Below are positions 10,014 through 21,073 of a stretch of 64,000 nt of DNA, piece by piece (position 1 is the stretch's first letter; every line of letters starts with the position of its first letter). The DNA is from Phycicoccus jejuensis. GTDB taxonomy: Bacteria > Actinomycetota > Actinomycetes > Actinomycetales > Dermatophilaceae. Under the pieces are notes generated by a model, which did not search any database, was not told the origin of the DNA, and saw nothing but the letters and a program-made list of their open reading frames with translations. The stretch spans positions 620,001-684,000 of the forward strand of contig NZ_JOEE01000001.1 in the NCBI RefSeq assembly GCF_000720925.1, given 5' to 3'. The position numbers were made by a program, and so were the translations under genes.

Positions 10014-11180
10014 GTGGAACCGGTGCCCGACGGCGTGACCGCCCAGTGGGACGCGGCGACCGCGGGCCTGCCCGCGCCGCTCGTCGTCCTCGACCTCGAC
10101 GCCTACGAGGCCAACGCCGCCGACCTCGTGCGGCGGGCGGGCGGCCGGCCGGTCCGGGTCGCGTCGAAGTCGCTGCGCTGCCGGTGGGTGCTCGACGACG
10201 TGCTGGCGCGCCCGGGGTTCGCCGGGGTGATGGCCTACGCCGTGCGCGAGGCCGTGCGCCTCGGACGCGCCGGCCTGCGCGACCTCTACGTCGCGTACCC
10301 CTCGGTCGACGCCGCGGCCGTCGGCGAGGTGGCCGGCGACGACGACCTGCGGCGCGAGGTGACGCTGACCGTCGACTCGGTCGAGCACGTCCGGTGGCTG
10401 CGCGACACCCTCGGACCGGCGGTGCGGGGCGTCGGGGTGGCCGTCGACGTCGACTGCTCCGTGCGCGTCGGCCGGCTGCACCTCGGGGTGCGCCGCTCGC
10501 CGACCCGCACGCCGGCCCAGGCCCTCGCGGTGGCGCGGGCTGCGCAGGGCATCGGCCTGGAGGTGCGTGGCCTGATGTTCTACGACGCGCAGGTGGCCGG
10601 CCTGCCCGACACCCCGCCGGTCCGCCTGCTCAAGCGGCGCTCGGTGGCCGAGCTGCGCGAGCGGCGGGCGGCCGTCGTGGCGGCGGTGCGGGCCGAGGCG
10701 GACCTGCGCTTCGTCAACGGCGGCGGCACCGGCAGCCTGCACACGTTCACGGGCGACGACTCCGTCACCGAGCTCGCGGCCGGGTCCGGCCTCTACGCCC
10801 CGACCCTGTTCGACGGCTACGACGCCTTCAGCCCCCGCCCCGCGATGGCCTACGCGCTCGACGTCGTCCGGCGGCCCGCCCGCGACGTCGTCACGGCCTT
10901 CGGCGGCGGGTACGTCGCGAGCGGCGAGCCCGGCTGGTCGCGGGTGCCGGCACCCGTGCGGCGCGGGTGGTCGCTGCTGCGCACCGAGGCGGCGGGCGAG
11001 GTGCAGACGCCCGTCAGCGGCGACGGCGTCCACGGCCTCGCGCTCGGCGACCGTGTGTGGATGCGCGGCGCGAAGGCCGGCGAGCTGCTCGAGCGCTTCG
11101 ACACCCTCCACCTCGTGCGGGGCGGGCGGCTCGTCGACTCGGTGCCGACCTACCGCGGAGAGGGATGGAACCACGGATGA
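10014..11180 (+). CDS. PLP-dependent amino acid deaminase/aldolase-like protein (alanine racemase N-terminal fold)
   Basis: This 388-residue protein has an N-terminal TIM-barrel of the alanine racemase/D-threonine aldolase type; the PLP lysine is probably the Lys in RVASKSLRCR near residue 47. The C-terminal beta domain resembles D-serine dehydratase-like proteins. From memory, relatives have a metal-binding His in the motif here written MRGAKAGEL; the His is replaced by Gly, so activity is uncertain. The GTG at 10014 is preferred because of the leaderless -10. It overlaps the next gene, a sugar-lactone oxidase, by 4 bases; I recall the same pair in other actinobacteria but cannot check it. 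Confidence 0.75.
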   Translation: MEPVPDGVTAQWDAATAGLPAPLVVLDLDAYEANAADLVRRAGGRPVRVASKSLRCRWVLDDVLARPGFAGVMAYAVREAVRLGRAGLRDLYVAYPSVDAAAVGEVAGDDDLRREVTLTVDSVEHVRWLRDTLGPAVRGVGVAVDVDCSVRVGRLHLGVRRSPTRTPAQALAVARAAQGIGLEVRGLMFYDAQVAGLPDTPPVRLLKRRSVAELRERRAAVVAAVRAEADLRFVNGGGTGSLHTFTGDDSVTELAAGSGLYAPTLFDGYDAFSPRPAMAYALDVVRRPARDVVTAFGGGYVASGEPGWSRVPAPVRRGWSLLRTEAAGEVQTPVSGDGVHGLALGDRVWMRGAKAGELLERFDTLHLVRGGRLVDSVPTYRGEGWNHG

Positions 11181-12481
11181 GCGCGACCTGGCGCAACTGG
11201 GGCGGCAACGTCGTCGCGCACCCACGCGTCGTCACGGACACCTCGACGGTCGAGGGCGTCGTCGGCGCCGTGCGGTCGGCGGCCGGGCGCGGGCTCCGGC
11301 TGCGGGTGGCGGGCACCGGGCATTCGTTCACGCCGCTCGTCGCCACCGACGGGGTGCTGCTGCGCCTCGACGGCCTGACCGGCGTCCTCGTCGTGGACCG
11401 CGACCGGATGCGGGTGTGCGTCGCGGCCGGCACCCCGCTGCACCGCCTCAACCCCGCGCTGCAGGCGCTCGGCCTGGCGCTGCCCAACCTCGGCGACATC
11501 GACCGGCAGACCATCAGCGGGGCGATCTCGACCGGGACGCACGGCACCGGGGTGCGGTTGCAGGGCATCGCGGCGGCGGTCTGCGGGCTGGTGCTCGTGC
11601 TCGCCGACGGGTCGCTGCTGCGCTGCTCGGCCGAGGAGTCGCCCGAGGTGTTCGAGGCCGCGCGGGTCGGGCTGGGCGCGCTCGGGGTGGTCGTCGAGGT
11701 CGAGCTGCAGTGCGTGGCGGCGTTCCGGCTGCACGCCCGCGAGTCGGGGGAGTCGTTCTCGGCGGTGCTCGAGGGCATCCACGACCTGGCCGACGCGCAC
11801 GACCACGTCGACATGCACTGGTTCCCGCACACCGACCGGGTGCTGCTCAAGCGCAACGACCGGGTCGCGCCGGGGGAGGGGCCGGGGCCACTGCCCGGAT
11901 GGCGCCGGCGCCTCGACGACGACCTGCTGGCCAACCGCCTCTACGAGGGGGTCAACCGGGTGCTGACCCGCGCGCCGGCCGCGACGGCGCGCGTCAACCG
12001 GCTGAGCGCCCGGGTGCTCGGGGCCCGGGAGTACACCGACGACTCGTGGAGGGTGTTCTGCTCCTCGCGCGAGGTGCGGTTCGTGGAGTCGGAGTACGCG
12101 GTGCCGCGGGCGTCGGTCGTGCCGGTGCTCGAGGAGCTGCGCGCCTGGTTCGAGCGCTCCGGTGAGCCGGTGCCCTTCCCGGTCGAGGTGCGCTTCGTCG
12201 GGGCCGACGACGTCTGGCTCTCGACGGCCTACGAGCGCGACAACGCCTACGTCGCCGTGCACCAGTACCACCGGATGGACCCCTCGCGCCTGTTCGCCGC
12301 CTTCGAGGCGATCGTCGCCGAGCACGAGGGGCGGCCGCACTGGGGCAAGGTCCACACCCTCGGCGCCGAACGGCTGCAGGCGCTCTACCCCCGGTTCGAC
12401 GACTACCGGGCCGTTCGCGACCGCCTCGACCCGACCCGCCTCTTCACCAACGCCCACGTCGCGCACCTCCTGGACGCCTGA
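11177..12481 (+). CDS. FAD-linked oxidase, D-arabinono-1,4-lactone oxidase/alditol oxidase family
   Basis: This 434-residue protein has an N-terminal FAD-binding (PCMH) domain. The motif GTGHSFTPL (about residue 47) includes the His that is covalently flavinylated in this family, and GAISTGTHGTG is the FAD pyrophosphate-binding loop. The C-terminal ALO domain ends with the HWGKVH motif near residue 392. Substrates in the family are sugar-1,4-lactones or alditols, oxidised with O2; which one applies here is unknown. The start at 11177 makes an ATGA overlap with the upstream stop; an in-frame ATG at 11165 sits close behind GGAGAGGG and is possible. A strong hairpin follows 31 bases after the stop. 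Confidence 0.85.
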   Translation: MSATWRNWGGNVVAHPRVVTDTSTVEGVVGAVRSAAGRGLRLRVAGTGHSFTPLVATDGVLLRLDGLTGVLVVDRDRMRVCVAAGTPLHRLNPALQALGLALPNLGDIDRQTISGAISTGTHGTGVRLQGIAAAVCGLVLVLADGSLLRCSAEESPEVFEAARVGLGALGVVVEVELQCVAAFRLHARESGESFSAVLEGIHDLADAHDHVDMHWFPHTDRVLLKRNDRVAPGEGPGPLPGWRRRLDDDLLANRLYEGVNRVLTRAPAATARVNRLSARVLGAREYTDDSWRVFCSSREVRFVESEYAVPRASVVPVLEELRAWFERSGEPVPFPVEVRFVGADDVWLSTAYERDNAYVAVHQYHRMDPSRLFAAFEAIVAEHEGRPHWGKVHTLGAERLQALYPRFDDYRAVRDRLDPTRLFTNAHVAHLLDA

Positions 12482-12512
12482 CACCAGCACCCCCGCCCGG
12501 CGGCTGCACCCC

Positions 12513-12573
12513 GTCGAGTGAGCAGGACACGCCGTCCCGCGCGCCGGCGGACGGCGTGTCCTGTTCGCTCGAC
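12513..12573 (+). terminator. 25-bp stem-loop, probable transcription terminator
   Basis: The left arm 12513-12537 pairs with the right arm 12549-12573 over 25 positions. The only two non-Watson-Crick pairs are both G-U when read on the + strand, which favours an RNA structure on this strand. The loop is 11 bases. There is no U tract, as is common for actinobacterial terminators. It lies between the oxidase stop and the alcohol dehydrogenase start. Confidence 0.7.
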
Positions 12574-12703
12574 CGGACCGGCAACCCTCGACATCGGTGC
12601 GACGAACCCCGCGCCGGACCGTTTGCGGACGGGCGATCCGGGGGAGGGGTCCTCGTGACGAGCGCGACGACCACGTCGCGCTCGGGGACGAGAGGACGAC
12701 GGC

Positions 12704-13888
12704 GTGAAGGCACTGACGTGGCAGGGCAAGCGGGACGTGCGGGTCGAGGACGTGCCGGACCCGCGCATCCAAGAACCGACCGACGCGGTGATCCGCGTGA
12801 CCTCGACGGCGATCTGCGGCTCCGACCTGCACCTGTACGAGGTGCTCGGCGCGTACCTCACGCCGGGTGACGTCCTCGGGCACGAGACGATGGGGGTCGT
12901 CGAGGAGGTCGGCCCCGAGGTGACGCACATCGCGCCGGGGGACCGGGTCGTCATCCCCTTCAACATCTCCTGCGGCTCCTGCTGGATGTGCGAACGCGGC
13001 TTCTACGCGCAGTGCGAGACCACGCAGGTGCGCGACCAGGGCAAGGGCGCGTCGCTCTTCGGCTACACGAGCCTCTACGGCGCGGTCCCCGGCGGGCAGG
13101 CCGAGTACCTGCGGGTGCCGCAGGCGCACTTCGGGCCCGTCAAGGTGCCGGACGAGCACCCCGACACCCGCTTCCTCTACCTCTCCGACATCCTGCCGAC
13201 GGCCTGGCAGGGCGTGCGCTACGCCGACGTCGAGCCGGGCGGCACGCTCGCCGTCATGGGCCTGGGGCCGGTCGGGCAGCTGGCGACCCGCATCGCGAAG
13301 CAGCTGGGCGTGGATCGGGTCATCGGCGTCGACCTCGTGCCCGAGCGGCTCGCCCTCGCGCAGCGGTACGGCATCGAGACGGTGGACCTGCGCGAGGTCG
13401 ACGACGTCCCCGGCGCGCTGCTCGACCTCACCGGGGGGCGCGGCCCGGACGGCGTGCTCGAGGCCGTGGGGATGGAGGCGCACGGGTCGCCGCTCGCCGC
13501 GACCGCGCAGGCCGCGGTGGGGCTGCTGCCCGACGCGCTGGCCCGACCGCTCATCGACCGCGTCGCCATCGACCGGCTCGCGGCGCTCACCGCGTCCTTC
13601 AAGTCCGTGCGGCGCGCGGGCACGGTGAGCATCAGCGGGGTCTACGGCGGCGAGGTCGACCCGCTGCCGATGATGGAGATGTTCGACCGCGGCATCACCG
13701 TCCGGATGGGGCAGTGCCACGTCAAGCGGTGGATCGACGAGATCATGCCGCACGTCCTGGACTCCGCCGACCCGCTCGGCCTCGAGGACCTGGCGACCCA
13801 CGTGCTCCCGCTGGCCGAGGCGCCCCGCGGCTACGAGATGTTCCAGGCCAAGTCCGACGGCTGCGTCAAGGTGGTGCTCCAGCCGTGA
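12704..13888 (+). CDS. Zinc-dependent alcohol dehydrogenase (formaldehyde dehydrogenase-like branch)
   Basis: This is a 394-residue medium-chain dehydrogenase. The catalytic zinc ligands are expected at ICGSDLH (about residue 38) and GHETMG (about 60). The structural zinc site is the four-cysteine block starting CGSCWMC near residue 90. The nucleotide-binding site is GLGPVGQLA at about 185. The long insert and overall pattern resemble glutathione-independent formaldehyde dehydrogenase and other threonine dehydrogenase-like proteins; the substrate is not decidable. The GTG at 12704 has a GAGAGGA ribosome binding site. The stop overlaps the SDR gene start, so the two redox enzymes are probably made together. 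Confidence 0.88.
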   Translation: MKALTWQGKRDVRVEDVPDPRIQEPTDAVIRVTSTAICGSDLHLYEVLGAYLTPGDVLGHETMGVVEEVGPEVTHIAPGDRVVIPFNISCGSCWMCERGFYAQCETTQVRDQGKGASLFGYTSLYGAVPGGQAEYLRVPQAHFGPVKVPDEHPDTRFLYLSDILPTAWQGVRYADVEPGGTLAVMGLGPVGQLATRIAKQLGVDRVIGVDLVPERLALAQRYGIETVDLREVDDVPGALLDLTGGRGPDGVLEAVGMEAHGSPLAATAQAAVGLLPDALARPLIDRVAIDRLAALTASFKSVRRAGTVSISGVYGGEVDPLPMMEMFDRGITVRMGQCHVKRWIDEIMPHVLDSADPLGLEDLATHVLPLAEAPRGYEMFQAKSDGCVKVVLQP

Positions 13889-14775
13889 GGGGTGTCCCCG
13901 GGCGCACCGTGCTCGTGACCGGCGCGTCGAGCGGCATCGGGCGCGCGACGGCGCTGCAGCTGGCGGCCTCGGGCGTCGACGTCGCCCTGCTGTCGCGCTC
14001 GGAGGAGGTGCTCGAGGAGGTCCGCGCGCAGTGCGAGGAGCTCGGGGTGCGAGCCGTCGTCACCGTCGCGGACGTGACCGACCGCGACGCGCTGGAGGCC
14101 GCGTTCGAGCGGGCGCGGACCGAGCTCGGGCCGCTCGACGGCGTCGTCCACTCCGCCGCCGCGCTCACCTACGGACGGTTCGAGGACGTCCCGGCCGAGG
14201 TGTTCGACGGTGCGCTCGCGAGCACGCTGGGGGGCACCGCCAACGTGGCGCGCCTGGCGCTCGAGGCGTTCCGCGCCCGGGGACGGGGCAGCCTCGTCGT
14301 CGTCGGGTCGCTGCTCGGCAAGATCAGCACGCCCTACATGAGCTCCTACGTCACGGCCAAGTGGGGCGTGCACGGCCTCGTGCGCACCCTGCAGATCGAG
14401 GCGCGCGCCACCCCGGGCATCGACGTGAGCCTCGTCTGGCCCGGTGGGGTCGACACGCCCGTCTACCTCCAGGCCGGCACCTACCTGCAGCGGCACGGCC
14501 GTCCGCCGCCCCCGGTCGACCCGCCCGAGAAGGTGGCCGCCGCGGCGGTCCGCGCGCTCTGGTCGCCGAAGCGGGAGGTCATGGTCGGTCCGCTCAACGG
14601 CGTCGTCGTGGCGGGGTTCCGGCTCCTGCCGGCAGTCTTCGACGTGCTCGTCACCCCGCTCATGCGGCTGAGCGGCCTCGGCCGCGAGGAGGTGGCGAAC
14701 TCTCCGGGCAACGTCCTCGACCCCACGCCGGAGGGTGAGGCCGTCCACGGCCGCTGGAGCCGCCGCCTGTCCTGA
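13885..14775 (+). CDS. Short-chain dehydrogenase/reductase (SDR)
   Basis: This is a 296-residue classical SDR. The cofactor motif TGASSGIG lies at residues 13-20, with the catalytic Ser in VVGSLLGKIS and the YVTAKWG motif supplying Tyr and Lys. A longer C-terminal segment (from about residue 230) is hydrophobic and may touch the membrane, as in the DHRS7-like branch. The GTG at 13885 overlaps the dehydrogenase stop as GTGA. Only 18 bases separate its stop from the convergent downstream gene. Confidence 0.88.
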   Translation: MRGVPGRTVLVTGASSGIGRATALQLAASGVDVALLSRSEEVLEEVRAQCEELGVRAVVTVADVTDRDALEAAFERARTELGPLDGVVHSAAALTYGRFEDVPAEVFDGALASTLGGTANVARLALEAFRARGRGSLVVVGSLLGKISTPYMSSYVTAKWGVHGLVRTLQIEARATPGIDVSLVWPGGVDTPVYLQAGTYLQRHGRPPPPVDPPEKVAAAAVRALWSPKREVMVGPLNGVVVAGFRLLPAVFDVLVTPLMRLSGLGREEVANSPGNVLDPTPEGEAVHGRWSRRLS

Positions 14776-14793
14776 GCGTTCGTCCCGCCGGCC

Positions 14794-15813
14794 TCACACC
14801 ACGGCGGGGCCGGCCGGCGTGCCGTAGTGGTGCGCGAATGGCGAGACGTCGGCCGGCGCCTGCCCGAGGTAGACGACGACGCGGCAGCCGGGGTCGCCGA
14901 CCGCGATCCGCTCCTCGAGGAGCACGGAGGCGCCGACGTCGTGGTTGCGCGCGGCGATGCCGCCGAAGACGCTCGAGGTCATTCGGCAGAGGGCCGGCGC
15001 CTGGCGGACCGTCTCGCCGAAGGGGCAGCGGGTGTTGACGAGGACCACGCGCTCGTCGGTGGCTTCGAGCACGCTGAACCCACCGTCGATGGCGTGCTTG
15101 AGGCGGACGTAGCAGCGGCCGAGGTCCTGCGGCGAGAGCCGGCCGACGACCTGCTCGGCGAGGCGGAACTCGGCCTCCATCTGCCCCCCGACGTCGATGC
15201 CCACCTGGGCGACCGTGGCCTCCGCCGCGTCCGGCCCGTGGTGGTGCTCGACCGCCCGCGACATCTGGACGACGAGGGCGCGCAGGAACGACTCGCGGCC
15301 GAAGCCGCCGTCCGGGCCGGCCTCGTCGAGCGCGGGCAGCAGCCCTCCGTCGCGTCGGGGCGGGTCGACGCTGTGGGTCGGCCTGCGCGAGACGGCCAAC
15401 CGCATCGAGACGACGGTCCCGGACTCCCGTCGCAGCCGCGAGACGACGTCGTGGGCGAGCAGCCCGATGATCCCCATGCCGCGGCCCGACTCCGGAAGGT
15501 CGGCGAGCCCGGCGAGGTCGTCCGCGTCCGTCGACGGGGCCGGCGCGGTGCCCGGCGGCAGGGGCCGCGGGAGGGAGCCTCCGACGTCGTAGACGGTGAG
15601 CGCGGGGTGCTCCTCGGCCCAGGAGAGGGACACCCACACCGGGCCGGCGGTGTGGCGCAGCGCGTTGCCGACGGCCTCGCTGACGACGAGCTCGGCGTCC
15701 TCGACCGCCTCCCGGTCCGGGAGCGCGTGCCGGGCCAGGTACCGGCCGATCTCGCGGCGCAGCTCGCCGAGCTGGTCGTGCCGGTCGAGGTACCAGTCCA
15801 TGGAGCCCATCAT
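14794..15813 (-). CDS. RsbW-like ATPase fused to a methanogen output domain (MetOD1-like)
   Basis: This 339-residue two-domain protein begins with an N-terminal GHKL ATPase (about residues 10-145) of the anti-sigma kinase type, with N-box SEAVGNALRH (45-54) and G-box ESGRGMGIIG (108-117). The C-terminal half (about 165-335) resembles methanogen output domain 1, with NTRCPFGETV and the following LCRMTSSVFGGIAAR block. The combination suggests a serine kinase-like module that controls, or is controlled by, a sensory output domain. No sigma or anti-anti-sigma gene is adjacent. It is transcribed convergently with the SDR. Confidence 0.75.
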   Translation of the reverse strand: MMGSMDWYLDRHDQLGELRREIGRYLARHALPDREAVEDAELVVSEAVGNALRHTAGPVWVSLSWAEEHPALTVYDVGGSLPRPLPPGTAPAPSTDADDLAGLADLPESGRGMGIIGLLAHDVVSRLRRESGTVVSMRLAVSRRPTHSVDPPRRDGGLLPALDEAGPDGGFGRESFLRALVVQMSRAVEHHHGPDAAEATVAQVGIDVGGQMEAEFRLAEQVVGRLSPQDLGRCYVRLKHAIDGGFSVLEATDERVVLVNTRCPFGETVRQAPALCRMTSSVFGGIAARNHDVGASVLLEERIAVGDPGCRVVVYLGQAPADVSPFAHHYGTPAGPAVV

Positions 15814-15885
15814 GGGCGCCCCGCCGGTCGAGGAGGACCGCAGTGACGGACCGGCCCGGCAGGGGTGGAGAGGGCGCGACGAGCG

Positions 15886-16173
15886 TCACGCCAGGCCGCG
15901 GTGGGCGGACCACCGCTCCGCAGCCCGGGTGGCGGCCGCCTCGACGAGGGCCCGCAGCTCGGGGGAGTCGGGCACCCGGAAGGACGTGTACGCACCGCGC
16001 CCACCGGCCGTGGGACGCCCGTAGGCCTTCGCGGCGAGCGTGCCGTCGGGGAGCATCCGGACGTTGAGCGTCGTCAGGAGGAACTCCTCGCCGCGGCGCG
16101 AGTCCGTCCACCGCAGGCGCTCCGGCACGGCGACGTTGATCGCCATCGCGCTGACCTCGACCTCGTCGTCCAC
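15886..16173 (-). CDS. Hypothetical small protein
   Basis: This short frame encodes 95 residues if the GTG at 16173 is used (AGGA 7 bases upstream), or 86 residues from the ATG at 16146 (GAGGT 8 bases upstream). The protein is soluble, with a mixed-charge N-terminal part including RWTDSRRGEEFLLTT, then a KAYGRPTAGGRGAY region and an Ala/Glu-rich helical C-terminus. I do not recognise a family. It is divergent from the alpha/beta hydrolase. Much longer open frames through this spot are products of the high GC content. Confidence 0.5.
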   Translation of the reverse strand: MDDEVEVSAMAINVAVPERLRWTDSRRGEEFLLTTLNVRMLPDGTLAAKAYGRPTAGGRGAYTSFRVPDSPELRALVEAAATRAAERWSAHRGLA

Positions 16174-16239
16174 CGGGCCATCCTGCACCGACGGCCACGG
16201 CTTCGGCCGACGGCGGACACCCTTGCCGACCGCGGGCCC

Positions 16240-16953
16240 ATGCCTCAGGGTCGGGGTGTGGTGACCGTGGAGAGGGTCGACGTCGGTGGGGGACTGCACC
16301 TCTCGCGCCGGGTCAGGGCGTCGCGCGGGCGAACGGGCGCGCCTCCTGTCGTCCTCCTGCCCGGCACCGGCATGACCGCCCGCGACTGGGACCACGTCGC
16401 CGCCGACCTGGCGGCCGACCGCACCACGCACGCCGTCGACCTCCGCGGCCACGGCGGCAGCGACCGGCCCGGTGTCTACTCGATCGCCCCCATGGCCGAC
16501 GACGTCGCCGGCCTCCTCGACGTGCTCGGCGAGCCGGTGGTCGACCTCGTCGGGCACTCGCTCGGTGGTCTCGTCGCCTGCCGGGTGGCCGCCCAGCGCC
16601 CGGGGACGGTCCGGCGACTCGTCGTCGAGGACGTCGGGGTCCCGCACCGACGCACGCCGGCACCCCTCGCGCGGCCGGTCGGCGAGCTGCCCTTCGACTG
16701 GGCCGTCGTCGAGCAGGTCCGCCCCGAGGTCGACGACCCCGACCCCGGATGGCCGGACCTGGTGCGCCGCCTCGCGGCCCCGACCCTCGTCGTCGGCGGA
16801 GGGCCGACCAGCCACGTCCCGCAGGAGCACGTGCGGGAGCTGTCCGACACGCTGCCGGACGCCCGCCTCGTGACCATCGACGCCGGGCACCTCGTCCACG
16901 CCACCGAGCCCGAGCGCTTCACCGCCGCGGTGCGCGCGTTCCTCGACGCCTGA
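16240..16953 (+). CDS. Alpha/beta hydrolase
   Basis: This 237-residue hydrolase has the oxyanion loop LLPGTGMTARDWDHV, the DLRGHGGSDRPG motif after strand 4, the nucleophile elbow VGHSLGG and the catalytic His in DAGHLVHATEP near the C-terminus. It is smaller than usual because the cap domain is short. The substrate is unknown. The start is uncertain: ATG 16240 has no clear ribosome binding site, and GTG 16258 or 16261 are reasonable alternatives that only remove a short unstructured lead. A palindromic terminator follows its stop directly. Confidence 0.75.
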   Translation: MPQGRGVVTVERVDVGGGLHLSRRVRASRGRTGAPPVVLLPGTGMTARDWDHVAADLAADRTTHAVDLRGHGGSDRPGVYSIAPMADDVAGLLDVLGEPVVDLVGHSLGGLVACRVAAQRPGTVRRLVVEDVGVPHRRTPAPLARPVGELPFDWAVVEQVRPEVDDPDPGWPDLVRRLAAPTLVVGGGPTSHVPQEHVRELSDTLPDARLVTIDAGHLVHATEPERFTAAVRAFLDA

Positions 16954-16973
16954 CCGCACCCGGCCGGGTGCGG
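16954..16973. terminator. Perfect 20-bp palindrome, bidirectional terminator
   Basis: CCGCACCCGG is followed directly by CCGGGTGCGG, immediately after the hydrolase stop codon and 12 bases from the convergent rarD stop. It can fold as a hairpin on either strand, which fits a shared terminator between convergent genes. Confidence 0.6.
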
Positions 16974-16985
16974 GATCCCGACGGG

Positions 16986-17987
16986 TCAGACGGTGGGCTC
17001 GGGGCACTCCGGGTCGCGGGCGGCCGCGGCGGCGCGACGGGAGGTGCGGGCCGCGGTGAGGGAGTCGTAGGAGAGCAACACGAGCGCCACCCAGACGATG
17101 CCGAACCCGATCCAGAGCCGTCCCGACACGTGCTCGCCGAGCAGCGTGACGCCGACGACGAGCTGCAGCACGGGGGTGATGAACTGGATGAGCCCGACGG
17201 TCACGAGCGGGATGCGCCGCGCGGCAGCGGCGAACAGCAGCAACGGGACCGCCGTGACGACCCCGGACAGCACGAGCAGCGTCGTGTGCCACCCACCGTG
17301 CCCGGCGAAGGTGATCTCGTCGCGCGCCGCGAGCACGAATAGGACGACCACGGCGACCGGCGCGAGCACCGTCGTCTCCGCCGCGAGCGAGTGCATCGCC
17401 TCGAGCGAGGCGCCGACCTTCTTCTTGACGAGCCCGTACAGCCCGAACGAGAACGCCAGCGCGAGAGGGATCCACGGGACGACGCCGCCGGCCACGGCCA
17501 GCCACACCGAGGCCAGGGCCCCGATGCCGACCGCCGCCCACTGCAGCGGCCGCAGCCGCTCGCGCAGCACGAACACGCCGAGCGCCACCGTGACGATCGG
17601 GTTGAGGAAGTACCCGAGCGCCGCCTCGTAGGTGCGCCCGGTCAGCACGGCGAGCACGTAGATGACCCAGTTCGCGGCGATGAGCAGCCCGGCGACGGTG
17701 ATGCCCGCGACGAGCCGGGGCCGCGAGACGAACGACCGGATCCACGCGAGGTCGCGCCGCACGAGCAGCACGAGCACGCAGACGGCGAGCGTCCAGAGGA
17801 TGCGGTGCGCGAGGATCTCGAACGCCCCGGACGGCTCGAGCGCCGCGAAGTAGAGCGGGAAGAGCCCCCAGATGCCGTAGGCGAGGAAGCCGTAGCCGGT
17901 GCCCCGGCGGACCTCCGCCGCAGCCTCGGCCGCGGTGTCCTCCGACGATGACCGTTCGTCGCCGGCCGCGGTCACTCCACGGTCCAC
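16986..17987 (-). CDS. rarD: RarD-type EamA family transporter
   Basis: This 333-residue membrane protein has ten predicted helices in two EamA halves. The N-terminal pattern YGFLAYGIWGLFPLYF and the LGYFLNPIVTVALGVFVLRE block are typical of RarD, named for chloramphenicol sensitivity in other bacteria; the transported compound is unknown. The start is either GTG 17987, overlapping korB by 16 bases, or GTG 17975, which makes a 4-base GTGA overlap. The helices begin well after both. Its position suggests read-through from the korAB transcript. Confidence 0.85.
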   Translation of the reverse strand: MDRGVTAAGDERSSSEDTAAEAAAEVRRGTGYGFLAYGIWGLFPLYFAALEPSGAFEILAHRILWTLAVCVLVLLVRRDLAWIRSFVSRPRLVAGITVAGLLIAANWVIYVLAVLTGRTYEAALGYFLNPIVTVALGVFVLRERLRPLQWAAVGIGALASVWLAVAGGVVPWIPLALAFSFGLYGLVKKKVGASLEAMHSLAAETTVLAPVAVVVLFVLAARDEITFAGHGGWHTTLLVLSGVVTAVPLLLFAAAARRIPLVTVGLIQFITPVLQLVVGVTLLGEHVSGRLWIGFGIVWVALVLLSYDSLTAARTSRRAAAAARDPECPEPTV

Positions 17988-19056
17988 GTGTCGCGGCCGC
18001 GCAGCAGCTCGTCGAGGTCCGCGTCACCGGCGGGCCCGCCGGCGGCGTCGACGGCGCCCTCGACCTGCGCGCGCACGAGGTCGTCGTACGTCGGCCGCGC
18101 GACCTGGCGGAAGATGCCCATCGGCACGTGCGTCATCTCGGGGGAGTCCAGGCGCGAGAGCGCGAAGGCCGCCGACGGGTCCTCGGCCGCGGCGTCGTGG
18201 ACGACGACCTCGCGGGCCCCGACCTCGGCCTCCGGCACGAACTCCGACGCGCCCCCGGCGACCCGCACGAGCACGCGGCGGTCGTCCTCCGGCCCGACGG
18301 TCACGGGCTCGCCCGAGCGCAGGCGCACGATGCGCGCGGCCTGCTGCGTGCGGTCCTTGAGCACCTCGAACGCGCCGTCGTTGAAGATCGGGCAGTTCTG
18401 GTAGATCTCGACGAGCGCGGCGCCCCGGTGCTCGGCCGCGGCCTTGAGCACCGACTTCAGCTCGTCTCGGTCGGACTCCATCGCCCGCGCGACGAACGTC
18501 GCCTCGGCCCCGAGCGCCAGCGACACCGGGTTGAACGGCGCGTCGACCGACCCGAGCGGGCTCGACTTCGTGACCGACCCGGTGCGCGACGTGGGCGAGT
18601 ACTGCCCCTTGGTCAGGCCGTAGATCTGGTTGTTGAACAACAGGATCGTCATGTTGACGTTGCGGCGCAGCGCGTGGATGAGGTGGTTGCCGCCGATCGA
18701 CAGCGCGTCGCCGTCACCGGTGACGACCCACACCGACAGGTCGGGCCGGGAGGTCGCGAGACCGGTCGCGATGGCCGGGGCGCGGCCGTGGATCGAGTGC
18801 ATCCCGTAGGTGTCGAGGTAGTACGGGAAGCGCGAGGAGCAGCCGATGCCCGAGACGAAGACGATGTTCTCGCGGCGCAGCCCGAGCTCGGGAAGGAAGG
18901 ACTGGACCGCGGCGAGGATGACGTAGTCGCCGCAGCCGGGGCACCAGCGCACCTCCTGGTCCGAGGTGAAGTCCTTCTTCGTCTGCTTCGCGGCGTCGTC
19001 CGGCAGGTGCGGGACGTGCTGGAGGCCGGTCACGGGCATGCCGAGCTCGACGGTGG

Positions 19057-19060
<4 letters not shown>
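17972..19060 (-). CDS. korB: 2-oxoglutarate:ferredoxin oxidoreductase, beta subunit
   Basis: KorB binds thiamine diphosphate and one 4Fe-4S cluster and, with KorA, converts 2-oxoglutarate and CoA to succinyl-CoA, CO2 and reduced ferredoxin. In the 362-residue product the cluster cysteines are in CPGCGD (Cys 40, 43), GIGCSSR (Cys 74) and YQNCPIF (about 208). The TPP motif begins GDGD at 115-118 and ends at LLFNNQ. The C-terminal 90 residues are a hydrophilic extension typical of actinobacteria. The GTG at 19060 overlaps the korA stop. It is the only ferredoxin-reducing enzyme in the window and lies about 5 kb from the second complex I genes. Confidence 0.95.
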
Positions 19061-20922
<1,862 letters not shown>

Positions 20923-21073
20923 GGTGGTCCCTGGGGTGTCGGGAGTGCTCTCGTGGGGCCCAACCCGCTGGTGGGCGCACCGTGTTCCATCGTACGTCGC
21001 AGGTGAGGGCACCCTTCCTCGCATCCACGTATCGGCCACCCGCCCGTCCACGGGTCGTCGCGACCGCTCCGGC

